Source: CAJQQK01 sp963696075
Lineage (GTDB): Bacteria > Pseudomonadota > Alphaproteobacteria > Rhizobiales > Hyphomicrobiaceae
NCBI GenBank assembly: GCA_963696075.1
Contig: CAVOJD010000030.1
Coordinates: 62,001 to 126,000 of the forward strand
Reading direction: 5' to 3'
DNA length: 64,000 bases
Shown: piece after piece, positions 40,638 through 50,062 of the stretch
Numbering within the stretch: the first letter of the stretch is position 1
How the letters are laid out: each line of letters begins with the position of its first letter
Translations under genes and position numbers: made by a program
The notes under the pieces: model-generated
Told to the model about the DNA's origin: nothing
Seen by the model: only the letters and a program-made list of their open reading frames with translations
The model's database searches: none

Positions 40638-43278
40638 ATGACCGATCAAGCCGCGACGCAGACGCATGACGGCAATCAGGGCTCGGCCGCGCAGATGGCC
40701 GCCGACATCGACACCGGCGGGCGTAATCCGACCGGCGCGTTGAAAAACCTGATCCCTGCCCTTTGTTTCGTCTGGGCCGTCTTCCAGATTTTCTATTCGT
40801 CGAACGTGCCGTTCTGGCTGGTTGAAACGACCGGCATCAATCTGATTTTGAACAATTCAGAGATCAGGCTCTTTCACCTGTCGTTTGCGCTGTTTCTGGC
40901 AGCACTTGCGTTTCCATTGTTCCAGTCGAGCCCGAGGCGTTCGATCCCCTGGTATGACTGGCTGCTGGCGTTCGCCGGCGTTGCGGCGTGTCTCTATCTG
41001 TTCGTTTTCAAGAATGACATCGCGGTTCGCGCGGGGCTGCCGACGACGGGCGATCTGATCGCGTCATCGGTCGGCCTGATCGTGATCGGCATCGCGTGCT
41101 ATCGCTCGCTCGGGTTGCCGCTGGTGATCGTCGCCTCGGTTTTTCTGGCCTACACGTTCTTCGGTGATGCGCGGTGGCTGCCCGAAGTCATCCAGTGGAA
41201 GGGTGCCTCGTTCGAAAAGGCGATGTGGCACTACTGGATGCAGACGGAGGGCGTGTTCGGCGTTGCGCTTGGGGTGTCGGCGCAGATGATCTTTCTGTTC
41301 GTGCTGTTCGGCGCGATCCTGGAGAAGGCGGGGGCTGGCAACTATTTCATCAAGTTCGCCTTTGCCGCGCTCGGTCATCTCAGAGGCGGACCGGCCAAGG
41401 CTGCGGTGTGCGCGTCCGCGATGAGCGGGCTCTATTCGGGGTCTTCGATTGCGAACGTGGTGACGACCGGCACGTTCACGATCCCGCTGATGAAACGGAC
41501 GGGGTTTTCGCCTGAGAAAGCCGGTGCGGTTGAGGTCGCCTCATCGACCAACGGGCAGCTGACGCCACCGGTCATGGGGGCGGCGGCGTTCCTGATCGCG
41601 GAGTTCACCGGCGTTGCCTACACCGACATCATTCGCCATGCCATCGTGCCGGCGCTCGTCTCGTATATTGCGCTCATCTACATTGTGCATCTCGAAGCGC
41701 TGAAGCTCGGCCTGAAGGGCATGGAGAAGCCTCCGGCGCGGGTCAGCATGATGCAGAAGCTGATCGGGTTCCTGACGGGCTTCCTCGGGATCGCGGCGCT
41801 CTCAGTCGTCGTCTACTATGGTCTCGGCTGGATCAAGGACGTCATGCCGTACAGCGCGTTCTATGTCGCGGTCGCACTTTGTGCGGTTGCGTATATCGCG
41901 CTGTTGTATGTTGCGTCACGCCAGCCGGACCTTGAGATCGACGATCCTGAGTCGGGCGATATGCGGCTGCCCTATACGAGTGATGTTGCGATCACCGGCC
42001 TCTACTTCCTGCTGCCGATCGTGATCCTGATCTGGTGCATCATGATCGAGCGGTTGTCGCCGACGCTGTCGGCGTTCTGGGCGACGATCGCGATGATCAT
42101 TGTCGCGCTAACACAGCATCCGCTGAAATCAATGATGCGGGGCGATGGACGGGATCTCGGCGGCGAGTTCCAGCGCGGTGTCGGGGAATGGTTCGAGGGC
42201 ATGGTGTCCGGCTCGCGCAACATGATCGCGATCGCGGTTGCAACGGGGGTTGCCGGCATCATCGTGGGCACGGTCTCGCTGACCGGCATGCACCAGGTGA
42301 TTGCGGAATTCGTCGAGTTTCTGTCCGGCGGTTCGCTGATGGTGATGCTGGTGCTGGTGGCGGTCATGAGCCTCATTCTCGGCATGGGGCTGCCGACGAC
42401 GGCGAACTATATCGTCGTCTCGTCGCTGATGGCGCCGGTGATCGTGACGCTTGGTGCGCAGAACGGGCTCGTGGTGCCGCTGATCGCGGTGCATCTGTTC
42501 GTCTTCTATTTCGGTATTCTGGCGGATGATACGCCGCCGGTTGGCCTGGCGGCCTTTGCGGCGGCGGCGATCTCGGGCGGCGATCCGATCCGGACCGGCG
42601 TGCAGGGGTTCATGTACGATATCCGCACCGCGCTGCTGCCGTTCCTGTTCATCTTCAACACGGAGCTGCTGCTGATCGATGTGACGCTCGCGAAGGCGGT
42701 CTTCGTGTTCGTTGTTGCGGTTATTGCGATGATGCTTGTTTGCGGCGGCAACGCAAAGCTATTTCTTTGCGCCGAACCGATGGTGGGAGACGGTGGCGCT
42801 GCTGTTGATCGCCTTCACGCTGTTCCGGCCGGGCTATTGGCTCGATCAGGTGCAGCCGCCGTTTGCCGAGCAGGCGGGCGCAAAGCTCGAGACGGCGGTG
42901 GCGGCGGCGCAGCCTGGAGATGAAATACGGGTCCGGGTCGCCGGGCCCGACTTCAACGACGGGACCAAGACGGTCGAGAGTTCGCTCGTCTTCAACGTCG
43001 GCAATGAGAAAACGGCGGCCGAGCGGCTGAAGGCCGTGGGGATCAGTATTCAGAAAGAGGGTGATGTCGTGAAGCTGGAAGAGCCGGCGTTCGGCTCGAA
43101 GTTTTCCAAGCTGGGCGAGACACTCGATTTCTACGCGGACAAGCCGGTGGTGGTTTCGGAGGTTCGCACGCCGGTGGTCGGGCGCTGGGTGAAGGAAATA
43201 TTCTACATCCCCGCGATCCTGCTGCTGGGCTTCGTCATCGCGATGCAGCGGCGGCGGCAGACGCAGCCGGCCTTCTGA
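40638..43278 (+). CDS. TRAP transporter fused permease (4TM/12TM) with DUF3394 C-terminus, frameshifted
   Basis: The first frame gives about 700 residues with some 18 membrane segments, including SAMSGLYSGSSIANVVTTG and LGMGLPTTANYIVVSSLMAP, typical of fused TRAP permeases. From about 42737 the frame turns into Gly/Ala/Arg-rich noise, while the conserved continuation (FAAATQSYFFAPNRWWE, FRPGYWLD and a final helix) lies in another frame that ends at 43278. Removing one T in CTTGTTTG rejoins them. The intact protein would have about 880 residues. Either a true break or an assembly error; it partners the TAXI binding protein. Confidence 0.85.
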
Positions 43279-43506
43279 GGACGTGTTCAAGTTTGGCGGG
43301 ATGGCGTGTTTCGGGCGGCCTCAATGAGGCCTCGCCGGGCGCGGGTTAGCTGCGGGCGTTTTCACCAATGATTTCATTGCTGGTGCCTGCGGCAAAAGGA
43401 TCACGTTAACCGGAAGGCGGAAACGTTATGACGAAGCAGGGGCTGAATGCGATCAGCAACCCTGTAGACTCACTTCGTGATTCCTGAGCCAACCGTTGGA
43501 CCGAAC

Positions 43507-44238
43507 ATGGCGAAGCCAAGTGCCTTCGAGGTTATCGATACGCTAGAGCCGGAAGAGGCTGCGTTGTTTCTCGATTTTGACGGGACACTCGTCGAAATCG
43601 TGGAACGGCCGGGCGATGTGGCGATCTGCGCGCGCAATCTCGCCAGCCTCGAACGTCTCAGCTCGATGATGAATGGCGCGCTCGCGATCGTGACGGGGCG
43701 GGATGTCGCGACGGTGGATGGGTTTTTGACGCCGTTCAGGTTTGCGGTTTCGGGCGTGCATGGCTTTGAGGCGCGGCGGCCGGGACGGGAGATCGAGCGG
43801 ATTGGCGCCGATCTCGATGCGCTTGGGCGGGTGAGCGAGCGGTTGGCGCGGTTTCGTGACGAGCACGAAGGGGTGCTGCTCGAACACAAGCCGGCATCCG
43901 TGTCGCTGCACTTTCGCCAGCGGCCGGAGCTTGGCACCAAGGCGCGGGAAGCCGTCGATCAGGCTGTGGCGGGCGAGGACGGCGTCAAAGTCCTGCCGGG
44001 CAAGATGGTGTTCGAGGTCAAGGCGCATGCTGGCGACAAGGGGGCGGCAATTGACGAGTTCATGGCGGAGGCACCCTTTTGCGGGCGGATTGCGGTGTTC
44101 ATCGGCGATGATGTGACGGATGAGGCCGCGTTCCGCGTCGTCAATGCGCGGGGCGGCGTGTCGATCAAGGTTGGTGGCGGGGAGACCGTCGCGACATACC
44201 GGCTTGCTGATCCGGCGGCGGTGGCCCAGGTGGCTTGA
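43507..44238 (+). CDS. otsB: Trehalose-6-phosphate phosphatase
   Basis: The 243-residue HAD-superfamily enzyme dephosphorylates trehalose 6-phosphate. FLDFDGTLVE (about residues 19-28) holds the nucleophile and acid Asp; KGAAIDEFM carries the Lys; GDDVTDEAAF holds the Mg-binding acids. ATG 43507 is the preferred start; GTG 43477 would add ten residues and neither has a strong ribosome site. It begins the otsB-GH15-otsA operon. Confidence 0.93.
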   Translation: MAKPSAFEVIDTLEPEEAALFLDFDGTLVEIVERPGDVAICARNLASLERLSSMMNGALAIVTGRDVATVDGFLTPFRFAVSGVHGFEARRPGREIERIGADLDALGRVSERLARFRDEHEGVLLEHKPASVSLHFRQRPELGTKAREAVDQAVAGEDGVKVLPGKMVFEVKAHAGDKGAAIDEFMAEAPFCGRIAVFIGDDVTDEAAFRVVNARGGVSIKVGGGETVATYRLADPAAVAQVA

Positions 44239-44372
44239 AGCATTTGCGGGACTGCGCGCCTGCACGGGAAAACTTGCGGAAGAGTTATGACCCGAGCGGC
44301 GAACAGCGCCGTTCGTGAGATGATTTCAGAACAGGGTGACGCGCAACGGCGTTGCCCGGGAGGCAGACAGGC

Positions 44373-46154
44373 GTGAGCAGACTTGATGTTGGGATTGTTG
44401 GCAACTGTGCGTTCGGCGCGTTGATCAACCGCGAAGGGCAGATCGTCTGGTGCTGCCTGCCGCGGTTTGACGGCGATCCGGTGTTCAATACCCTGGTGCG
44501 CTCGACGAACGGGCCGCAAGACGGCGGCTTCTCGCTGGAATTGGAAGACCTCAAAGAGACGGAACAATTCTACGAACCCAACACAGCAGTGCTGCGCACC
44601 AGACTGCATGGCCCGTCCGGAAGCGTCGAGATTACTGACAGCGCACCACGCTTCGAGTGGCGCGGCCGGATGTTTCGTCCGCACTCGATCGTCAGGCGGG
44701 TGCGACCAATCTCCGGGCGGCCGCGGATGACGGTGCGGGTTCGCCCGACGTTCCAATATGGCAAGATGAAGCCGGTGGTGACGCATGGGTCCAACCATAT
44801 TCGCTATGTCGGGCCTGACTTTGCGATCCGGCTGACCACGGATGCGCCGATCGACTATGTGCTGTCGGAGACGACGTTCAATCTCGACAAGCCGATCAGT
44901 CTGATCCTGGGGCCGGATGAGACGCTTTCCGACGGGTTGGCGGAGACGGCGCGGCATTTCGAAGAGCAGACGATCGATTATTGGCGGAACTGGACGCGGC
45001 GGCTGGCGTTGCCGTTCGAGTGGCAGGATGCGGTCGTGAGGGCTGCGATCACGCTCAAATTGTGCACGTATGAGCCGACGGGTGCGATCGTTGCGGCGCT
45101 GACGACCTCGATACCCGAGGCAGCCAACAGCGGGCGCAATTGGGACTACCGGTATTGCTGGCTGCGTGATGCGTTCTTTGTCGTGCGGGCGCTCAATTCG
45201 CTGGCCGCCGTCCATACGATGGAAAACTATTTCGGATGGCTCAACAATATCGTCGCCGGTGCCAGCGACGGTCATCTGCAGCCGGTCTATGGGATCGGGC
45301 TGGAATCCGCCCTGATCGAACGGGAAGCCGATGCCCTCGATGGCTATCGGGGGATGGGGCCGGTCCGGGTCGGCAACCAGGCCTATGAGCACTTCCAGCA
45401 CGATGTCTATGGCAACTTGATCCTCGGCGCGGTGCAGACCTTCTTCGACCGGCGGCTCGTCTCGCGGGCGGGGGTTGAAGATTTTACCCGTCTGGAGAGC
45501 GTCGGTGAGCAGGCATGGCTGCTCCATGATAAGCCCGATGCGGGGATGTGGGAGCTCAGGTCGCGGGCGCATGTGCACACTTCGTCGAGCCTGATGTGCT
45601 GGGCGGCCTGTGACCGGCTGGCAAAGATTGCCCATCACCTTGGACTGGCGGACCGGCATTCGTTCTGGGAAAAGCGGGCCGGAACGATCAAGGAAAAGAT
45701 CCTGGCGGAGGCGTGGTCGGAGGAGCGCCGGTCGTTCGTTGATGCGTTTGGCGGGCGGAACCTTGATGCCGGTGTCCTGTTGATGGCGGAGGTGGGGTTC
45801 ATCGATCCGATGGACCCGCGTTTCGTGCAGACGGTCGAGCGCATGGAGGAGGTTCTCGCGCGCGGGCCCTACATGATGCGCTATGAGTCAGCGGATGATT
45901 TCGGGGTGCCGGAGACGGCGTTCAATATTTGCGCGTTCTGGCGGTTGGATGCCTTGCACCGGATTGGGCGGCGTGATGAGGCCATCGAGATTTTCGAGGC
46001 CTTGCTCGCGTCGCGGAACCATCTTGGGCTGATGTCGGAGGATACAGATTTCAGCTCTGGTGAGTTATGGGGTAACTTCCCCCAGACCTACTCGATGGTC
46101 GGGATCATCAACGGCGCGGTGCGTTTGTCCCGACCCTGGGAGGATTGCGTGTGA
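44373..46154 (+). CDS. Glycoside hydrolase family 15 protein (glucoamylase/trehalase-like)
   Basis: The 593-residue protein has an N-terminal beta domain and a C-terminal (alpha/alpha)6 barrel. Family marks are YEPTGAIVAALTTSIPEA, GRNWDYRYCWLRDA (about residues 257-270), EREADALDGY and the catalytic base region SGELWGNFPQTYS near the C-terminus. GH15 enzymes hydrolyse alpha-glucosides from the non-reducing end; some are trehalases. Lying between the two trehalose-synthesis genes suggests trehalose or a trehalose-linked glucan as substrate. Start GTG 44373, with GGGAGG nine bases upstream. Its stop overlaps the start of otsA. Confidence 0.9.
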   Translation: MSRLDVGIVGNCAFGALINREGQIVWCCLPRFDGDPVFNTLVRSTNGPQDGGFSLELEDLKETEQFYEPNTAVLRTRLHGPSGSVEITDSAPRFEWRGRMFRPHSIVRRVRPISGRPRMTVRVRPTFQYGKMKPVVTHGSNHIRYVGPDFAIRLTTDAPIDYVLSETTFNLDKPISLILGPDETLSDGLAETARHFEEQTIDYWRNWTRRLALPFEWQDAVVRAAITLKLCTYEPTGAIVAALTTSIPEAANSGRNWDYRYCWLRDAFFVVRALNSLAAVHTMENYFGWLNNIVAGASDGHLQPVYGIGLESALIEREADALDGYRGMGPVRVGNQAYEHFQHDVYGNLILGAVQTFFDRRLVSRAGVEDFTRLESVGEQAWLLHDKPDAGMWELRSRAHVHTSSSLMCWAACDRLAKIAHHLGLADRHSFWEKRAGTIKEKILAEAWSEERRSFVDAFGGRNLDAGVLLMAEVGFIDPMDPRFVQTVERMEEVLARGPYMMRYESADDFGVPETAFNICAFWRLDALHRIGRRDEAIEIFEALLASRNHLGLMSEDTDFSSGELWGNFPQTYSMVGIINGAVRLSRPWEDCV

Positions 46155-47524
46155 GCCGATTGGTCGTCGTGTCGAACCGGGTGGCGGATTTCGAGAATGC
46201 CTCGCAATCCGGCGGGCTGGCCGTGGGGCTGGCCGATGCGCTCAGATCGCGCGGCGGGATCTGGTTCGGTTGGGACGGCAAAGTGGTGAGCGCGGGGACC
46301 CGCGTGCCGCCAACAGAAAAGTCGTTTGGCAACGTCACAACGATCACGCTGCCGTTGACGCGCAAGGACTACAATCAGTTCTATGTCGGCTATTCCAACA
46401 GTGTGCTGTGGCCGAGTTTTCATTACCGGCTTGATCTCATCAAGTATGAGAGCGCTTTCCTGACGGGATACAAGCGGGTCAATTCGAAGTTCGCGGATGC
46501 GCTGTCGCCGCTGCTGAGGGATGACGACATCATCTGGGTGCATGACTATCACCTGATCCCGCTGGCGCAGGAACTCAGGAAGCGCGGCCATCGCCACCGG
46601 ATCGGTTTTTTTCTGCACATCCCCTTTCCTTCACATGAGATCTACTCTGCGACGCCGGGCTATGAATGGCTGGGCAAGGCGCTGCTGTCCTACGATCTCG
46701 TCGGTTTCCAGACGTCGACGGATCTTGAGAACTTCGCCAACATGGTCCGGATCGAGTTCGGGGGTGATGCGCCAATCGAAGGAGACGTGGTCACCACGCC
46801 GGAACGGTTGACGCGGTTTGGCCGCTTTCCGATTGGCATTGATGTGGAGGCTTTCCGTGATATTGCGCACAGTGATGAAGCGGCGGAGCGGATTGCCAAC
46901 CTGCAGCGGCGGACGCTGGTTCGAACCCACATCATCGGTGTCGACCGGCTCGATTATTCAAAGGGACTGCCGGATCGTCTCAAAGGTTTTCGCCGGCTGC
47001 TGGAGCGCTATCCGAAGATCCACAAGCGCGTGACCCTGATGCAGATCGCGCCGCCGACGCGGGAGAATGTCGAGGCCTACAGCGATATTCGCGAGGAACT
47101 CGAGACGCTGTCGGGTGCCATCAACGGGGAGTTTGCCGACTTCGACTGGACGCCGGTGCGCTACATCCATCGTGCGATCCCGCGTGACATTCTTGCGGCG
47201 TTGTTCTGCGGCAGTCAGATCGGGTTCGTGACGCCGCTGCGTGATGGGATGAACCTGGTTGCGAAGGAATATGTCGCGGCGCAACGCGATGATAATCCCG
47301 GGGTTTTGGTGCTCTCCAGGTTTGCGGGTGCGGCCGAAGAGATGGAAGAGGCGCTGCTCGTCAATCCCTATGACGTCGATGATATGGCGGAGAAGCTCTA
47401 TCTGGCCCTGGAGATGCCGCTGGCGGAGCGCATGGCGCGGCAGAAGGCCCTGCTCAAGCGGATCAAGCGGCATGACTCGCGACATTGGCAATCGAGCTAT
47501 CTCGATGCGCTGACCGAGTATTAG
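46151..47524 (+). CDS. otsA: Alpha,alpha-trehalose-phosphate synthase
   Basis: The 457-residue GT20 enzyme joins a nucleotide-glucose to glucose 6-phosphate. GGLAVGL near residue 24, HDYHLIPLAQELRKRG (about residues 133-148), DRLDYSKGLPDRLKGF and RDGMNLVAKEYVAAQ (about residues 360-374) are the conserved substrate and donor motifs. The GTG start overlaps the GH15 stop (GTGA) and GGGAGGA lies 7 bases upstream. Together with otsB it makes the osmoprotectant trehalose. Confidence 0.95.
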   Translation: MSRLVVVSNRVADFENASQSGGLAVGLADALRSRGGIWFGWDGKVVSAGTRVPPTEKSFGNVTTITLPLTRKDYNQFYVGYSNSVLWPSFHYRLDLIKYESAFLTGYKRVNSKFADALSPLLRDDDIIWVHDYHLIPLAQELRKRGHRHRIGFFLHIPFPSHEIYSATPGYEWLGKALLSYDLVGFQTSTDLENFANMVRIEFGGDAPIEGDVVTTPERLTRFGRFPIGIDVEAFRDIAHSDEAAERIANLQRRTLVRTHIIGVDRLDYSKGLPDRLKGFRRLLERYPKIHKRVTLMQIAPPTRENVEAYSDIREELETLSGAINGEFADFDWTPVRYIHRAIPRDILAALFCGSQIGFVTPLRDGMNLVAKEYVAAQRDDNPGVLVLSRFAGAAEEMEEALLVNPYDVDDMAEKLYLALEMPLAERMARQKALLKRIKRHDSRHWQSSYLDALTEY

Positions 47525-47616
47525 GTGCTTTACCGTGAGCACCATTTCCAGCGTGATTGACAAGGCGCGGGCTTAGTCCGACCGTTGCAGGGAACCGCAA
47601 CCGAGGAGGCTTTGCC

Positions 47617-49362
47617 ATGAGCGCGGATTATGATCTCGTCATTCGAAACGGCATGATTGTCGATGGTACCGGCAGTGAACCTTTTGCAGGGGACGTTGCG
47701 GTGCGCGATGGCATGATCGCGGCGGTTGGCAATGTTTCCGGGCAGGGCGCGGAAGAGATTGATGCGGCGGGCAAAATCGTGACGCCGGGGTTTGTCGATA
47801 TTCACACGCATTACGATGGGCAGGCGGTGTGGGACCAACACATGGCGCCGTCGGCCTGGCACGGTGTGACGACGGCGGTGATGGGGAACTGCGGGGTTGG
47901 GTTTGCGCCGTGCAAGCCGGCCGATCGCAACAAGCTCGTCGAACTGATGGAAGGCGTCGAAGATATTCCCGGCCCCGTGATGCATGAAGGCCTCAAGTGG
48001 CAGTGGGAAACGTTTCCGGAATATCTCGAGGCGCTGGAGCGCCAACCGCGTGACATCGACCTTTGCGCGCTGCTGCCGCACGCGGCTGTTCGCGTCTACG
48101 TGATGGGTGATCGGGCGATCCGGCACGAGAAGGCGACGGAAGAAGATATTGCGCGGATGCGTGAGATTGCAGCGGATGCGGTCAAGGCGGGTGCGTTCGG
48201 CGTCTCGACGTCGCGGACGATCAGCCACAAAAGTCATTCGGGTGAATACACACCGACGCTGAAGGCCAATGAGGATGAACTCACGGGCATCGCGATGGGG
48301 CTCAAGGACGTTGGCGCTGGCTTCATCGAGATCGTCTCGGATTGGACGGAACCGGATGCTGCCAGTGAATTCGGCATGCTGCGCCGGGTGGTCGAAGCCT
48401 CGGGCCGGCCGGCGGTGTTCACGTTGACGCAACGCCATGAAGCGGCACGCTCGGAGGTGTGGCGCGAATTGATGGCGTTGGCCAATCAGGCGGTCGAGGA
48501 TGGCCATTCGATCCGGCCGGTGGCGGCGCCGCGGGCGATCGGGCTTCTGCTTGGGCTCGAGGGCAGCCAGAACCCGTTCTCAGGCACGCCGACCTACAAG
48601 GCAATGGCCGACCTGCCGTTGGCTGAGCGGGTTCAGCGGATGCGTGATCCAGAGGTTCGCGCGAAGATCCTGTCGGAAGATCCGGTCAAGGAATCCACAT
48701 TCCCGCTCATTCACCGGCTGATGTGGACGCAGATGTTCCGGTTTGGCAATCCGCCGAATTATCTGCCGAACAAGGAAGACTCGATTGCGGCCATCGCGGA
48801 GCGCGAGGGGCGGACGGCACCGGACGTTGCTTATGACGTGCTGCTGGAGGATGACGGGCGCGGGTTCATCTATTCGCCGCTGGTCAACTACTACAACTTC
48901 GATATGTCCGCGACGGAGGAGATGCTGGCCGACCCGAATACGATCATGGGGCTTGGCGACGGCGGCGCGCATGTCGGCTTTATTCTCGATGCGGGCTACC
49001 CGACCTGGCTGATGACCTATTGGGGACGGGAGCGGCAGCGCTTTTCAATGGAGGAAGTCATTCGCCGTTTGACGTCGGATACGGCGCACGCGTCGGGGCT
49101 TCATGATCGGGGTGTCATTGCGGTCGGCAAGAAGGGTGATCTGAATGTGATCGATTATGACAAGGTCACTTTCGGCAAGCCTTATGTGACATTCGACCTG
49201 CCCGCCGGTGGACGGCGATTGTTGCAGAAGGCAGAGGGCTATGAGGCGACGATCGTGTCTGGCCGTGTGACCTATCGCAACGGGGAGGCGACGGGTGAGC
49301 TTCCCGGTCAACTCGTGCGCGGGCAGCGTTTCGAGGATGCCGGCCGGATTGCGGCTGAATAA
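47617..49362 (+). CDS. N-acyl-D-amino-acid deacylase-like amidohydrolase
   Basis: The 581-residue enzyme belongs to the metal-dependent amidohydrolases. DIHTHYDGQ (about residues 61-69) is the first metal-binding block, GNCGVGFAPC the bridging Cys segment of D-aminoacylases, and GLGDGGAHVGF near residue 450 holds the late Asp. It would release amino acids or similar amines from N-acyl or N-carbamoyl forms. GAGGAGG lies 8 bases before the ATG. It stands alone before a strong terminator. Confidence 0.87.
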   Translation: MSADYDLVIRNGMIVDGTGSEPFAGDVAVRDGMIAAVGNVSGQGAEEIDAAGKIVTPGFVDIHTHYDGQAVWDQHMAPSAWHGVTTAVMGNCGVGFAPCKPADRNKLVELMEGVEDIPGPVMHEGLKWQWETFPEYLEALERQPRDIDLCALLPHAAVRVYVMGDRAIRHEKATEEDIARMREIAADAVKAGAFGVSTSRTISHKSHSGEYTPTLKANEDELTGIAMGLKDVGAGFIEIVSDWTEPDAASEFGMLRRVVEASGRPAVFTLTQRHEAARSEVWRELMALANQAVEDGHSIRPVAAPRAIGLLLGLEGSQNPFSGTPTYKAMADLPLAERVQRMRDPEVRAKILSEDPVKESTFPLIHRLMWTQMFRFGNPPNYLPNKEDSIAAIAEREGRTAPDVAYDVLLEDDGRGFIYSPLVNYYNFDMSATEEMLADPNTIMGLGDGGAHVGFILDAGYPTWLMTYWGRERQRFSMEEVIRRLTSDTAHASGLHDRGVIAVGKKGDLNVIDYDKVTFGKPYVTFDLPAGGRRLLQKAEGYEATIVSGRVTYRNGEATGELPGQLVRGQRFEDAGRIAAE

Positions 49363-49418
49363 GGCTGTCTGCTTATCCGGGCCGTTGCGTATCTGGTCCG
49401 ATTTGCGTTGAGATGTTG

Positions 49419-49456
49419 AAGCCCGGGTGCGCGGTAGCGGTGCGCCCGGGCTTTTT
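49419..49456 (+). terminator. Intrinsic terminator after the amidohydrolase
   Basis: GCCCGGGTGCGC pairs with GTGCGCCCGGGC over 12 bases, including two G-U pairs, with a seven-base loop. Five T residues follow on the plus strand. It ends the amidohydrolase transcript just before the convergent soxG. Confidence 0.85.
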
Positions 49457-49468
49457 CTATGTCGCGTC

Positions 49469-50062
49469 CTATTTCGTGATGCGATAGCCGAGGGGGGTGG
49501 CGGTGTCGGTGATGAACGACCACAGGGCGTGAACACTCGAGGTCGGGCAGAAGATTTGAGCGTGCTGGCTGGCGCGCCGCCAGATCAGGACGGATGTCTT
49601 GTGGATCGCGGTCTGGGCGAAGCATCCGGCCGGCATGTGGCGCTCACGGACATCGATGGGCGCGAGCCGCGCGAGGAGGTCTTCGAGGGCTTGGCCGGTG
49701 ATGTCGATGATCCAGCGGCCGTGGGTGACGTCAAGCGTTGCCAGCCGGTCGCCGGGGGTGAGCTCGGCGGCGGGGGTGAGCGGGGCATCACTGACGAGCC
49801 AGATGCGGTCCGGTGCGAGGCGCAGGAGATGGCGGCCGTCGCGTGACTGGGCGATGCGATAGTCGCCGAGGCTGTCGAAGCCGAAATCGGCAATGAGCGG
49901 TTGGATGGCGGTCTCGAAGTCCGCCCAGCCGGCAACCTGCAGGATGAAGGGGGGCGCACGATCGCTCAGCGTGAGTGCGGCGTCGCCTGATGCGGGCGCT
50001 GTGGTGCCGTCAGCGGGACCGGGGGCCCGGATGCCGGCCAGTGGAGAGATCATCTCAGGCAT
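49469..50062 (-). CDS. soxG: Sarcosine oxidase gamma subunit family protein
   Basis: The 197-residue protein has the two-domain T-protein-like fold of SoxG. LRLAPDRIWLVSDAPL and DVTHGRWIIDITG are family marks. It overlaps the soxA stop by eight bases, so it is coupled to the alpha subunit. In heterotetrameric sarcosine oxidase gamma is needed for assembly. The first 40 residues are Ala/Gly/Pro-rich. Confidence 0.85.
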   Translation of the reverse strand: MPEMISPLAGIRAPGPADGTTAPASGDAALTLSDRAPPFILQVAGWADFETAIQPLIADFGFDSLGDYRIAQSRDGRHLLRLAPDRIWLVSDAPLTPAAELTPGDRLATLDVTHGRWIIDITGQALEDLLARLAPIDVRERHMPAGCFAQTAIHKTSVLIWRRASQHAQIFCPTSSVHALWSFITDTATPLGYRITK

